A stretch of 64,000 nucleotides of DNA from Hetaerina americana (taxonomy: Eukaryota > Arthropoda > Insecta > Odonata > Calopterygidae), in assembly GCA_022747635.1 (NCBI GenBank), contig JAKTNV010000002.1:111043869-111107868 (forward strand), given 5' to 3'. Under the pieces are notes generated by a model. It was not told where the DNA came from. It saw nothing but the letters and a program-made list of their open reading frames with translations, and did not search any database. Positions within the stretch are counted from its first letter, which is position 1. Each line of letters starts with the position of its first letter. This document shows, piece after piece, positions 44,760 through 56,049 of the stretch. The position numbers were made by a program, and so were the translations under genes.

Positions 44760-45310
44760 GGTTACTTACAATTATGATTTCTGATTGTTCGGGGAAAGAA
44801 TGGGTATTTGTATATATCTGTACTGGAATCTATCATTTCCCTTATTTTATCTTTGTGGTCTGATCTACCTAAGTAGTGTGGGGCCATTAGAATTCCTTCA
44901 GTGTCATCGTTAAACTCGTTTGTTCTGAACCTTTCTAAAAGTCTAATTAGCGCTGGTTCTCTTCGTATCTCATGTGGCTCCCGGCCTAAATCCCCTAAAA
45001 GGTTAGCCTGACTCGTCCTCTTATCGTAACAATACTTGACGAATGTGGCGGATTTTCTCTGCACTTTATCTAATTCTTTTTGTCAAATTTTCTCCCCCCA
45101 GGATCCCAAATACTTGCAGAATATTCCAAATAAGGTCTAACTAGAACAAAATAACACCTCTCTTTAACTTTCTCATTAAATTTCCCCACCACCCGTTGAA
45201 TGAAGCCGAGTTTTTTAGAGCGGATCCGCATATCCTCCTGACATGTGCTCCTCATGAAAGGCATCCTGCCAGAACTAACCCAAATATTTAACTTGACCTA
45301 CCGTTGTTAG
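44760..45310 (-). pseudogene. LINE reverse-transcriptase C-terminal end (CR1/RTE-like)
   Basis: On minus, from about 45310 down: VGQVKYLG, a CxSxKNSASFN-type stretch, LVRPYLEYSASIWDPGG, then in another frame QRKSATFVKYCYD, LLGDLGREPHEIRREPALIRL and FFPRTIRNHN. The LVRPxLEYxxxxWDP and QRKxARFV blocks are the thumb and C-terminal region of non-LTR reverse transcriptases. At least one frameshift lies near 45065. The 5' part of the LINE is absent. Confidence 0.8.
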
Positions 45311-45999
45311 CACCCATCTGTCTTCACCCAAAACCTACCTTACAAACCGTGTTTTGATTTTCACTTTTCGTTTATTTTCTCCATCTTTGAAAACAAATTT
45401 TATTTTGGACTTGTTCGGTAGAAATTCGAATGCTCTAGTACAAGTGAGTTTTAGGTTGAAATTAACGTAATCAATGAATTGCTCTGGAATTTTCATACAT
45501 CCCTCATTATTTGTCATAATTTCAGTGTTATGTACCTCTACGTATTGTACATACGTGAACGCATTGCGCGACTTATATGTCATCCTGCGTTTCGATGATT
45601 CTATGCAAGTCAAGCATTTTCTCCGATTTACATTAAAAAGTAAAAACAGAACAAACCAATATGTCATAACTGGATTTAAATACAGTTGACAGAATGACTA
45701 TTTAAGTATTACTACCCAATGCAATTTTAATCTTAACACAGTTGCCACACCTCTGGGAGATTGCGTCATCGAGTTTAAAAACACAATCGGAAATTTGGCA
45801 AGGGAAGCTTGTAAATTTATTTGGAATTTCATATAAATTTATGAAATGCTCTATTTGGGTCTTCTTTTATGGACAAAAAAGTTGTTGAAAGAATGACTCA
45901 ATTCTTCAGGAAGAGAAAAGTAATGATTAATAAACGAAACTGAATTGTAACTGAAAAATAAGTAACGTTGCTTTTCCTCATAGAAATATTTTTTTTTAA
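45311..45999. other. Unassigned; 110-codon minus frame
   Basis: A minus frame at 45335-45667, rich in Lys/Arg/Phe, lies upstream of the LINE end on the same strand. I see no reverse-transcriptase motif in it and cannot say that it belongs to the LINE. Confidence 0.35.
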
Positions 46000-46046
46000 A
46001 TTTACTACCTAGGTTTCTTTATGGTATAACATCTTCAGGTGAAAAT
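46000..46046 (-). ncRNA. Hammerhead-like motif on minus strand
   Basis: On minus: CTGAAGA (46032-46038), stem II TTAT/ATAA with an ACC loop, GAAACCTAGGTA with the same ACC/GGT stem III as at 18561, and a GUA cleavage triplet. Stem I (TTTCAC with GTAAA) has a C-A mismatch. Weaker than the 18.5-kb copy. Confidence 0.5.
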
Positions 46047-46640
46047 ACAGTTCAAACACAGTATATATATCTCTGGACGGAGGGGAAGAGGAGGGAGGGA
46101 GGAAAGCAAGAATTGGTCGAGGTAGGAAGAGGGGTGGTGGAGGAGGATTGGTAATATTGACAAATTAGCAGGGTGGGAGGAGGGAAAAATACAATGTTGA
46201 AAAAGGTTTGCTTGGCGTCGGGTTAGTTGGCAGAGGAGTGGTGGGAATGGGTAATGAGTCAGGTGATTAAGTAGCAGGCTGGGAGGAGGGGTTACTGCAT
46301 TGTTGAAAAGGTTTGCTTGATGTCAGTTTAGTTGGCAGAGGGGTGAAAGGAAAACATAATAACGGGGAACGTGAAGTCACGTCAGAAACGGTTTTATTTA
46401 ACGTAACTAAGACATCTTAAGGCAGGAATATCTCCATTAATATAATAAGTGATATCGTATATTCAACAGATTCAGGGGATATGTAGTGGAAGTTCGTCAT
46501 CATGAGAAAAACACAGTGTTTTTCTTATAATAGGCGCACATACCTTTAGGTGATATCATTGAAGTTCTGGAGAGCCGTCGGCAGCGATGGAAGCACGAAC
46601 CCGGTGGAAGACCCGAGAGGATTTCTCTCAAGGCGATGGT
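46000..46640. mobile_element. Penelope-like repeat region with tandem GA-rich block
   Basis: The left end holds the minus-strand hammerhead. A GA-rich centre contains a duplicated unit: AGCAGGGTGGGAGGAGGG at 46167 and AGCAGGCTGGGAGGAGGG about 109 bp on, each followed by a GTTTGCTTG block and TTAGTTGGCAGAGG. The right part (46590-46620) repeats the ACCCGGTGGAAGACCCGAGAG block of the 19.5-kb inverted repeat. No reverse transcriptase is present. Confidence 0.55.
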
Positions 46641-47589
46641 TGAAAGAGAAGGCCTGCCGATGCATGCTTTTTGTTCTATTCTTGACTATTTAAGAAAAAA
46701 TGATTTTCACTCTCATCTCCCCGTCCCGCATTACTCTTGCTACGACACCTTAACTCTCCTATCCCGTGATAGATAGAGGGGGGTGGGTTGTTTGGGAAAT
46801 GGGGAAGAGTCTGTAGGACGAATGGGGGTGATTAAGGTAGGGCGAGAAGCGAAGGGAGCACCGAAATATCAATCCTCGTTTTCCATCGATTCGATATGAG
46901 TTTCTTCGTAGTCGACCTTTTCAAGGCTCATATCCTCTCAACCTGTGTTCCACAGCACCCCTGGAGGGACCCCAGTTTGGTGATGGTGCCTGGCAAACAT
47001 TAAAATGTTTTTAAGGTGCCCCTATACCTCGGAAGGAGTCAGGAAAGGTTTAATATTGTGTCGATAGACATGGATCAGATACGTGGATAAAACAAAGGTC
47101 AGATACTTGGATAAAGCATGGGTCATATACGTGGTTGAATGCGCCGTTCATCGTCTGAAGCAGTTACCAGAGGATAACTCTCGCTGGTTCTGCTTCGGTC
47201 GTTGTGTGAGGCAATCAGGTGAGCATACGAGGCTACATTCCTTTCCTCGCATGCACCTACATTTAAGATTCATCGTGTCGGAACTTTCGTAACTTCTATC
47301 GCCGGAGATCAGAAAGGCGTTTTTAATTAGTTCTTTTTTAATTAATTTTCCTTAATTGTTTCAATTTCCTGTTAGCTCTCCTTTTTCCACGACCCTTCCG
47401 CTTATTTCGATTGGATTGCGTAAACAATGCGGTTATATTATTCCTTCATTCCGGTGTTACATGCTTCACAATCACCCTTCAAATGTTCCACGGTACATTC
47501 CGCATTGATTGCTTTCGATGGAGATTTTACGTAGAGTTTAATGGAATAATAGGATTCCTACGACATATTCATAATACAATAACGAAGGT
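46641..47589. other. Nothing recognised
   Basis: No element or coding signal identified. Confidence 0.45.
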
Positions 47590-47770
47590 TGTATCCTTCT
47601 TCAGCCCCACCCATGATTTCCCAGGAAGTGTTTCTGGCACCGGAAAAGTCAGCCAGATTGGGCGAAGCTTAGAGTCCCCAGAGGTACCAACCGGAGTCGA
47701 ACCCAGACCCTCCGGTCAATAATTCAACGGTCTACCCTCTGGACTACAACTTCCCCGCAAACTAAATGCA
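47590..47770 (-). mobile_element. tRNA-derived SINE (family S2), copy 2
   Basis: On minus: a GGGGAAGTTGTAGTCCAGAGG start, ATTGACCGGAGGGTCTGGG, B box GGGTTCGACTCCGG, then a body with CCAGAAACACTTCCTGGGAAATC, as in the 38846 SINE. Confidence 0.7.
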
Positions 47771-47934
47771 TAACAAAAATTAAATAACGTGAAAAATGAA
47801 TTAAAATATTTCGAGAAAGAACATGGAACTAAACTAGAGCTTAGAACTCGTTTTGAAGGCTACCGCGGAGAGTAGCGATTTGAAGATCCACCAACCTTCC
47901 GGGTTTTCTTCCCTGTGTGTCTATTTTTTTGGAC

Positions 47935-48015
47935 GACAGTTGGGCAGACGTTACAGTCGGAGTCTTCACTCCTTACCTGAAGACACCGACTGTAGCTTCG
48001 GCCAAATTTTCAACC
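47935..48015. repeat. Imperfect inverted repeat, Penelope-like
   Basis: ACAGTCGGAGTCTTCA (47953) pairs with TGAAGACACCGACTGT (47978), and the similarity continues outward (TTGGGCAGACG with GCTTCGGCCAA). CTGAAGA is present, but the GAAA box is replaced, so no hammerhead is proposed. Confidence 0.5.
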
Positions 48016-48081
48016 CAGTAAATGGACGCACGCGAAAGAAATCCCGGAAGATTTGCATCTTCTAGAGGCTAGAACGATAAA

Positions 48082-48865
48082 TTATAACTGGAAGCTTGCA
48101 GGCGCAGATTGATTAATGCCCAAAATACAAATCTGCCCGATAAATACACGAACTGAGGCCATAAAAACTTTATTTTGCAAAAGATGGCCTACATCGATTT
48201 TGTCCCCTTCAAAAGACTCTCCATTCGTCGCTATGCACTTCTTATTCCATCTTCTTCTTTTCCACTGTTTAAAGCACCCTTGGAAGTCCTCGGCATTTAG
48301 GCTTATTGGTTTTCTCGTCGTTTCTTGCTCTTTTATGTCCACATCTTCCCAGTGATGTCCCCTCATCACATTTTTGCAATTTGGGAATTGGAAAAAGTCG
48401 CAAGGGGCGAGATCTGGCGAATGAGGAAGATGATCAAGGATGGTGATAGAATTTTTTGCCTGATACTGGCGAACAATCAATGCAGAATGTGCAGGTGCAT
48501 TGTCATGGTGAAGGATCCATTCATCATGTTCGGTGATAATAGTGTGCACTGTTGATTTTCCTAAATTCAGTCCATCAGCTTCTATCATCCGGACAGTTTT
48601 TCGACGATCGGTAAGGACAAGGGACCGCACACGATCAATGTTGTGGTCAACACGGGTGGTTGAAGGTTGACCCGGCCTTGCATCATCCGTGGCATCTTGT
48701 CCGCCGTCTTTAAAATGCTTAATCCACTTGAAAACGGATGTTTTCTTCAAAGCATTATCACCGTAAACAGCTGTCAACATTTCAGTAATTTCTTGATAAC
48801 TTTTACCACACTTCTCCAAAAAACTTGATGTCGATTTTTTGCTGCGTGATTTTGTCAATTTCCAT
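48082..48865 (-). pseudogene. Mariner transposase with in-frame core deletion (family E)
   Basis: The likely start is the ATG at 48865 (MEIDKITQQ). One frameshift near 48805 leads into a long open frame: an N-terminal helix-turn-helix with VFKWIKHFKDG and a DARPGQPST block, then TVHTIITE. That runs without a stop straight into EWILHHDNAPAH, SPDLAPCDFF (34 residues between the two Asp) and a C-terminal KCIATNGESFEGD. The stretch between, which should hold the first catalytic Asp (DE[T/S]W) and about 100 residues, is missing in frame. It can bind DNA at best and cannot catalyse transposition. Terminal repeats were not identified. Confidence 0.85.
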
Positions 48866-48960
48866 TTTCGACAAACAGAGTAAAAACAAGGACAACAGAA
48901 ACTAACATAACTGGCACCATACGCACAGCTCGACGATCCGCCAATCATTGGGTCTAAGGC

Positions 48961-49565
48961 AACTAGCGCCGCTGGTGGGCGGGTTAAAGGAATTGTCTTG
49001 GGGCGAAGTTCTTCTCAGTTCTCTGACCGCCCAAACTCTTCATCCTTGTAAATCCTTCCCTTCTCGTTCCCGAAGGCTCACTTGGTGTTTTCGGACGCAT
49101 TTCATATGTTTGTGCATACTGGGATACCTCGAGGTTTCTCTACCACAAGATATGTACTTTACGGAAGAGTACCCTTGTATTCGCCGCCATTCTTATGCTG
49201 CCCTGGAGGGACCATTTCTTGGCATGCTCCAATGATTGACTACCAGCCATCATTCGTGCGCTTTTCAACTCCATCATCTTCCGCAAAAATTCTCTCAATA
49301 AATGCAAAAGCATCCACATGTTCACCCTTTCCACTCTCTCGGTGCCATTTGTTCAAGTCTTAGGTGGGTTCGCACAAGTATTAGGTGAATTAACACTTTC
49401 TTTGAAATAGCAAGTCTTTCTCCAGCATGCGTACAAATTTGCACTTTATTTGATAGTTTTTTAATGAATATTTTTTCCATTCCTCTCCCATATCCTCCCT
49501 TATCACTCACCCTTCCCACCTGGTGCTTGCACCTCCTGCCACACACCGTTTTGGTGAATTGCGGA
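48961..49565. other. Nothing recognised
   Basis: No element or coding signal identified. Confidence 0.4.
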
Positions 49566-49707
49566 GTATTTATGTCGAGATCGAAGTGCCCTTATCTAAC
49601 TCAAATCCATTACAGACAAATAATAAGAAGACTGTAGAAGACACGAAGAAATTGTATTCAACAGTCATGGCCCAGGGTTTGAGAACTTTTGTTATAATTG
49701 CAACAAA

Positions 49708-49912
49708 ATGCCGGCCCCGGTGGCGGCGGGGTAACGTCCTCGTCTGCCATTCCAAGGGTCGCGGGTTCGATTTCCGCCTTGGTGAGTTTCCCTCCATCTA
49801 GGGCTTGGGTGTTTGTAAATGTAACCATTATTATCGTTGTTAATAGTTCGATGTAAAGGCCAAATTGTGCTGTTTTCGGACTAATACTGAATAAATAAAT
49901 AAATAAAAAATT
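49708..49912 (+). mobile_element. tRNA-derived SINE (family S3)
   Basis: The tRNA-like head GCCGGCCCCGGTGGCGGCGG has an A-box-like GGTGGCGGCGGGG and a B box GGGTTCGATTTCC in a CGCGGGTTCGATTTCCGC arm. A roughly 120-bp body ends in ATAAATAAATAAATAAA. Head, body and tandem tail fit a full-length SINE. No clear target duplication. Confidence 0.75.
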
Positions 49913-50357
49913 TGATGAAACCTTTGTGTTAGGGAGGAACTACATTTATTGCAATGCCGTAACTGCGCTCTCTCTCTTTCTTTCTTTCTTCCCTTTGAGA
50001 TCCGTTTGTGATTTGTGGTGTGCAGAATGAAAGAGGGATGGAAAACCAGAGGGTAGGGGTGTGCGTAGGACTGCCCTTCGAGGGAATTAGGATTGGCGAA
50101 CAGTATTGGCAGTCACACGAATTGGCGAAATAAGGACGAAGCCTTTGGAGCTCGCTCTCAGTTCCTGTGGGAACGGCGGAAGAAATCACCCTTTCCCTTT
50201 CCCTGGCGCCTGGCGTGGGAAGTTCGCATACGAACTAATCCCTTCGCACTAATTAATTTACTCTCCTCTGAATCTGAAATCTCTTCTCATGTTCGTCCAC
50301 TAATGGCGGTGCCTCGTCACCAATAAGAGGAGAGCTCGCCGACGAAAGCGGAGTGAA
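49913..50357. other. Nothing recognised
   Basis: No element or coding signal identified. Confidence 0.4.
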
Positions 50358-50450
50358 CTACCTTTTAAAACTATTTTTCTGCGTAGTCGCCATTCAAACT
50401 GAGGCATTTATCGCAACGATGCTCACACTTTTCAATACTAATAAACCGTT
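50358..50450 (-). mobile_element. Mariner (family B) 3' end scrap
   Basis: AAACTATTTTTCTGCGTAGTCGCCATTCAAACTGAGGCATTTATC matches 51390-51434, the antisense of the family-B transposase C-terminus (CLNLxGDYxEK). Confidence 0.65.
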
Positions 50451-50679
50451 AAGGACTTTGGATGTGTGTGCACATTATTTTGAGATAATTGTTAATCTAA
50501 AAATATTTGCTGTGTTTTACTTATATGAAGACATCCTTATCTTATTCCTGCCTCTTCCTCGTCGTTCACCGAAACATAGGTACTGGTATATGGGGAAAGA
50601 ATACGTGCTATTTCTCGGTATATTTTGTATCGGCATCTATACTTAGGGGAAAATCTCTTTTTGTGCCAGAGGGGAGCTT
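50451..50679. other. AT-rich, nothing recognised
   Basis: No element or coding signal identified. Confidence 0.4.
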
Positions 50680-51180
50680 CGTTTTGCATTATTACCCCTT
50701 CCGTCGCTTCAATGGCCTCCGCTGCCTCTCTTTCTGCCCTCCTGCCTTTTCCCCCGCCCCCTTTGGAGCCTCCTGCTCTCACACTCACAAACCCCGCCGA
50801 ACCCCCCACCCCCCCAACCCACCCGTTCCCGCCCCCCGCCGGCGACCCCTCCCGGACGCGTACAACACTCTCAGCTCGGGACTCCCGGGTCGAGATAATT
50901 GGCAATCCTCCTGGCGGAACGATTCCCCGGCGGGCCGGTTTCGGACGGGGCAGACTCCCGCGGAAAACACGCGCGCAGGCGGACACGGCCATGTTTATTG
51001 CACGCAGGGGTCTTCGCCGCCTCCAGTGGAGCGAGCGAGAATCTCCCCGGCAGCAGCGGTCTCAGGGCTGCGAGATCCGAAATGGCCGCGATCCGATGAC
51101 TCATGGGTTTGCTGCCGAAACCCTCGGGTGAAGTAGCACCAAGGATCGGGGGCTACCACTCGTGATAGCCGAGAACTCCT
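50680..51180. other. GC/CpG-rich block
   Basis: Very GC-rich with C-runs. Long frames are open on both strands (209 codons on plus, 151 on minus), overlapping and unrecognised. Pro/Arg/Ala bias in every frame indicates composition, not coding. Confidence 0.4.
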
Positions 51181-51292
51181 CGCGTCACTTAACTTGTGGT
51201 AATACTTCACGCGCACCGCCACTCGCTGCTTTTCTCTCTCTCTCTCTCTCAAACACATAGATACAAACACGCTTGCAAGCACATACATGAAC

Positions 51293-51840
51293 GAAGGTTG
51301 TCCAGAAAGTAACTTACGGTTTGAAATAAAATATGAACGTGATAACTAAACAAAGTTTTATTATATAAACTTGAAAGGCACGTCCTTAAACTATTTTTCT
51401 GCATGGTCACCATTTAAATTGAGGCATTTATCATAAATAAACATGAGTTTTTCAATTTCGTCTCTGGAGAAATTCGCCGCCTTACGACCTTTTACCCACT
51501 TGTTTACAATAGCATGCAATTCTGCGTCACTGTCAAAGCGCTGTAGTGTTTCAAGCCCAGCCCAGCGTAATCGCGTAAAACGGCGATTTTCACGAATTTA
51601 TTCGTTGATTTTCACCGTCAGTTCATCAGCAGTTCGTCTCCGCACACACTTCACAAAGTTACCTATGAATTTCAATCGGCTTGTGGTTTCTTGCCCGTAA
51701 AAATCTATTCACAGATGGTATCGCACAACTCGCGGGATTTTTTCCAGCAGCGCGCATTCTAGCAGTTCGCAGAGTGAGCAAAAAAGTAGAGTAATCACAG
51801 TCTGCTCACACTACCACAGCTGGATGCGTGCACCGAGTTA
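51293..51840 (-). mobile_element. Deleted mariner (family B), copy 2
   Basis: The left terminus GTTGTCCAGAAAGTAACTTACG is as at 59811. On minus: a VRYHL-type N-terminal frame, NFVKCVRRR, then a junction to DELTVKIN and the C-terminal DEIEKLMF / KCLNLNGDH region. The catalytic core is lost. The right terminal repeat is missing; sequence ends near GATGCGTGCACCGAG, which in the 59.8-kb copy lies about 110 bp inside the end. Confidence 0.75.
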
Positions 51841-52497
51841 CCTTCTGTACAGTTTTTGCAAGCATATCAGAGATGATGAACGCAACAACGATTGACCCAA
51901 GTTATGCGTATATTCCTCTCCAAAATCTCTTTAAATATCGGGTGAAAGAATCTTCAAATTGGTTGAAAATTGGAATGTGGAAAGATGGGGTGTTATCATG
52001 GAAAATTCGAGGGGCGAGGGAATTAAATAATAATATATCTCAGTCCAGGGTATAGCATTTCGGTCTCTGCTTGTTCAATATTCATCTACTTGTGCTCGTT
52101 ACGTCCATGTATTCACCCTTAGGGAGGCTCTCTGCTTCGCACTGTGGTAGTTTTCAAGAAATTCTCAATTTCCAATAACTATTCTCCGCTTGAATTCAGT
52201 GGCCAATGTCTCGTTGTTAGCACGGTTAGTAGTCTGCCAATGGGGTTGACGAGATGCGGATCGCTCAGCTCATCCACCGCATTTTGTAGGCGAGGGCATT
52301 GTACTTACTACAGTTAAGGAGGCAGGAGTATGGGGGGGGGGGGCAGAGGGAGCCCAGGGGCAGCGATTACAACTACTACGATGCTTATGTTCCTTGGTTC
52401 CTAAGGTTCCCAAGGTTCCCCCAATAGGAAAGCCGTTGCCGTGATCGAACACTTTTACGTCCCATTCTCTGCGAAAGAGTGCCGACCTTCAGTCGAT
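51841..52497. other. Nothing recognised
   Basis: Mixed composition with a G-run at 52331-52342. Confidence 0.4.
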
Positions 52498-52600
52498 CGA
52501 TCATCTACATCTACATCTACTTAATACCCCGCAAGCCGCCGCAAGGGCGTGTGGCGGGGGGCGTTAGGACACCACCCGTAATTTAGAAAAGAAAAATAGA
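52498..52600 (-). repeat. CCCCGC-core dispersed repeat, near-identical to 3880 copy
   Basis: ATCTACATCTACATCTAC, TACCCCGCAAGCCGCCGC and GGCGTGTGGCGGGGGGCG, then CACCACCCGTAA. This is the closest match to the copy at 3880. Confidence 0.7.
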
Positions 52601-53875
52601 AAAAAAACCACATGCAACCACAAAATCATATATCCACAAAAAAAACATGGCATGCATTCATACATGAACACTTATACCCCACACACATGCAAACACTCAA
52701 ACTACATCTTACATACACATGCACCTGAAAGTATACCTAACAGCTTTGCAGTGTTTAACTTTGCTCCGACTTGTAAATTCAATGTTTTCAATTTCGAGAG
52801 ACTCCTAGCGATCTATCGCATAACGACAGTTCGATTTCTCTGTCGGAAGAGCAGCGACGAAAGCAAAGAAATAGCCCCTTTAAGAGTCATTTCTTGAGAA
52901 GTTCCTTCCTCATCGTTTAAGGAACGAATCCTCGGATCGCCCGAAGAGAAATTCCTCCGTGGAATCGAGAATTTCGTCCACGTGCAGACGTGCATATCGT
53001 GTCGGAAATCTCATAGCTATTGTTTGCGTTATCCAAAGCGGAGTAATTAAATAGAGGGAGATGTTTCCTTGATGGGAAAAACGATAATTCGAGTTTAGGA
53101 TTTGATCCGTCCTATAATTAAGAAGAGGCTTATCGTGAAACCCATCCTTTGCCTTGCGCGTTACCAATAAGACTAGGCGTGATTCGGCTTCCTGAATGCA
53201 TATCATTGGATCTAGAAACACGGGCTTGAGTGGGCGACGTTAATTTAATAAAAGGAAGTCCAGTGGAATGGATGTTTCTCCTTAAATTTCCCAGTTCGAG
53301 CCAAATTGCCGAACTCTACACCAAGTGGATAATAGTAATATAATTTGGGTTCTGTTTCGAGAGCTATTAAGTAAGTATCTCAGCGGTATTATGTTCGGAT
53401 GGTCGGCGAAACTCAGTTGTGGCCCTAAGAAAAAAATAATGACCGATTTTTCATTCTTGAGCTCTTTTGGTATCATTCTTCACCTGGTCCCCTATCGAAG
53501 ATCTTAAATTTTTACCTGCTTAAGTTCGGGGCATAGTTGCCGGTGGACAAAATTACGTCCTGTTGGTGTAAGTTAGCTCAGCGTACAATTCCTAGCAGTG
53601 TCAGGTTGATGTATCGGAACGAAAATCAAGTCAGAACTTTGTTTACATATCGATGGGTTACATTATTGTGGGTTATAATGCGAAGTCCCTTTATTGCCAA
53701 TGTTTCGACGATGAAGGATTTTTATGCAAAGAGTAACTCGACGCGTGGTCGTAAAGAATAGGCTTCGTGAGACAAATGAATCGATTGCGAATACGAGAAA
53801 ATATTTTGAGACATTGGAATAGGTCGTGCGATTTTGATATATGTAGCGAAAGTGGCAATACGTTAGTAAGTACGG
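52601..53875. other. Nothing recognised
   Basis: About 1.3 kb without a recognised element. A 103-codon minus frame (52910-53221) is unassigned. Confidence 0.4.
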
Positions 53876-54265
53876 GTCTGTCCAGAAAGTAACCTCTGTT
53901 TTCGTGCAGCGTGAAAATTGAAGTGGAGGGAGCCGAATGTTCGCTGCATTGACACACACACACACACGTACACTAGGTCAGTACGCCTCAAGCTGCATTA
54001 ATTGGAAGGTTGCGTCGCTTGTCGTTTGTTTACCACAGCGAGTCAAAATGAAAAATACAATGGGAATTCCCGCCAAACGTGGTCCGTTCAGTGATGATAA
54101 TGTTTTTGCTGATGCATAAACTTCAAAGCTGCTCACATTCATCATCGGGAAGTTTGTGCTCTGTACGGAACAAATGTGATGAGCGACAAGAGTTGGGCGT
54201 CAGTGTGGTCATTTGTTTATGAGTGAACACCAATGTCCGTGATGATGACAGAAATAGTCGCCCGT
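53876..54265 (+). mobile_element. Mariner-like 5' end (family J)
   Basis: Starts CTGTCCAGAAAGTAACCTCTG, a mariner-like terminus. From about 54047 a decayed N-terminal frame is readable on plus (VCALYGTNVMSD, then a diverged HDDDRNSRPSVMSNELC region). Homologous to 29760-30070 inverted. No catalytic region follows; the sequence switches to an antisense family-C piece. Confidence 0.65.
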
Positions 54266-54314
54266 CTGTGATGAGCAATGAACTGTGTCGGAAAATTATC
54301 GTAATTTATATATA

Positions 54315-54950
54315 TAATACATTGTATCTTAGTTCACGTATGTTTGCCATGGCAAATACAATTGCGTGTGGGCGTACATTGTCATGATGGAAGATGACTT
54401 TCTTCCTTGCCAAACCTGGCCTTTTTTCGTGTGTCTTTTGCTGTGTAGTTGTTCTCAGTGGTTAGCGTGACGTTGTCCAGCAATTGTTTTAACCAGTGGG
54501 AAGATAATTTATCAGCAAAATCCCTTTCACATCCCAGAAAACTGAAGCCATCACCTTTCCGTATTACTTTTGCTTTCTTTGTTGGTGATGAATCAACATA
54601 TTTCCACTGCTCTGACTGCTATTTTGTCTCTGGGGTATGGTAGGAGACCCAAGTATCATCTGCGATCACAAATCGTCAAGGAAAATCTTGTTGGTTGCTC
54701 CGTTGAAAACGGGTCAAACATTGTTCGGAAATTTTCCTTTTGATGCACTGGTGATCCTGCGTCAAGAGTCGCAGAAAAATAGTGAGGCGTCCGCACCTTT
54801 AATTAAGGACTTTTCCCAGTGCACTGACTCGTTGCGTGTTCACTCATAAAGAATTACCTATTACTATCCGGGAAACCCGTGAGCGCTGACATCTCGCGGT
54901 GATTCCGAGAACTTTTCAAACTACCCTCGCACTATAGCCAATTGATCGCA
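54315..54950 (-). mobile_element. Mariner remnant (family C), copy 2
   Basis: On minus: a TTDDTW-like block near 54650, a diverged WQGRKSSS / HHDNVRPHAIV block near 54380 and ANIRELRYE at the left edge. The order and the non-coding right flank match 1-645. It lies head-to-head against the family-J 5' end. Confidence 0.7.
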
Positions 54951-55645
54951 GTGCGTCTATGATGGGAGTTTGCCCCCTCTCGCATTTTGATTTACTCATG
55001 TATATGATGTAGACACATTTGTATCCCTATACGCTCGGAGGAAACAGCATCCCTCGTTTTCAAATCACACGTTTTGGCCTCTGGGCCGAGGAAATTATCT
55101 TTGGTGACCAATGGGAAAACAAGTGGCGGGTTCCCTTCGACAACTATCGAACAAATATAATCGCATGGAAAATCAGGTTTGCACAAACGCCAATGCCTCG
55201 CTGTTTTTTAACTTTGCTCTAGAATTTTTATCCGAGAATTGTCCTTCGCAAATTCAAAAATGCTGGTTTAAAACTGTTATTCTTTTCTCGTAACTGTTTC
55301 CAAGCACTTTATAAAGGGTTTCCACCTTGCGTTGTCCGACGCCATCTTTAACGAGTCCCGAATATCAAATACCAGCAGTTGATTCTTTCTGCTCGCTGCC
55401 CGAGTGATGAGGAATGACGCCTTGCTCCATTTCCTCGCATTTCGTCGTATTCCTCCCTCTCTTGTCTCTACGATCGATCTTATCTAAGGCCACAGAATCA
55501 CGTGGTGCTATCCTAATTTACGTGCCTCATTGCCCATGCGAGCCTGATCAGTAAGTAGGGATGCTCAATGCACCAGGATCGAATTTCGATCTTGGGTGAG
55601 CGTGTGTACATAAATGTATATATTAAAACAACAAATTACTGCAAA
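54951..55645. other. Nothing recognised
   Basis: No element or coding signal identified. Confidence 0.4.
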
Positions 55646-55647
<2 letters not shown>

Positions 55648-55688
<41 letters not shown>

Positions 55689-55732
55689 GTATATATATAT
55701 ACATATACATATATATACATATACTTATATAT

Positions 55733-55792
<60 letters not shown>
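55648..55792. repeat. Compound (TA)n / TATATG microsatellite
   Basis: TA runs interrupted by GTATATGTA and CTTATATATA units. Apparent Tyr-Ile proteins on plus are artefacts of the repeat. Confidence 0.95.
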
Positions 55793-55795
<3 letters not shown>

Positions 55796-56011
55796 CGTAA
55801 GACTGACCTGAAGAAGGCCAAAAGGTTTAACTCCTTGAGTGTCGATTTACGTATTTTCTATTTATATTTTTGAGTTCTATTGTGCCGTCCAAATGTTGTC
55901 ATATACACGTGTGTGTGTGTATACATATATATACACACACACACTCATATACATACATTCAAACAAGAAAACCCGCCATATGGCGAACATACATATCTGT
56001 AACCAAGAGAA

Positions 56012-56016
<5 letters not shown>
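55793..56016. other. Short spacer with CA/TG tracts
   Basis: Contains GTGTGTGTGTAT and ACACACACACTC tracts. Nothing else. Confidence 0.5.

Positions 56017-56048
<32 letters not shown>
56017..56048. repeat. (TA)n microsatellite
   Basis: About 14 TA units, flanked by GAATGAATAT and ATATTCATTC, which are inverted. Confidence 0.9.

Positions 56049-56049
<1 letters not shown>

Noticed and set aside
50507..51136. 209-codon plus-strand frame
   Set aside because: Overlaps equally long frames in other phases and on the other strand within a GC-rich block; Pro/Arg-rich with no domain.
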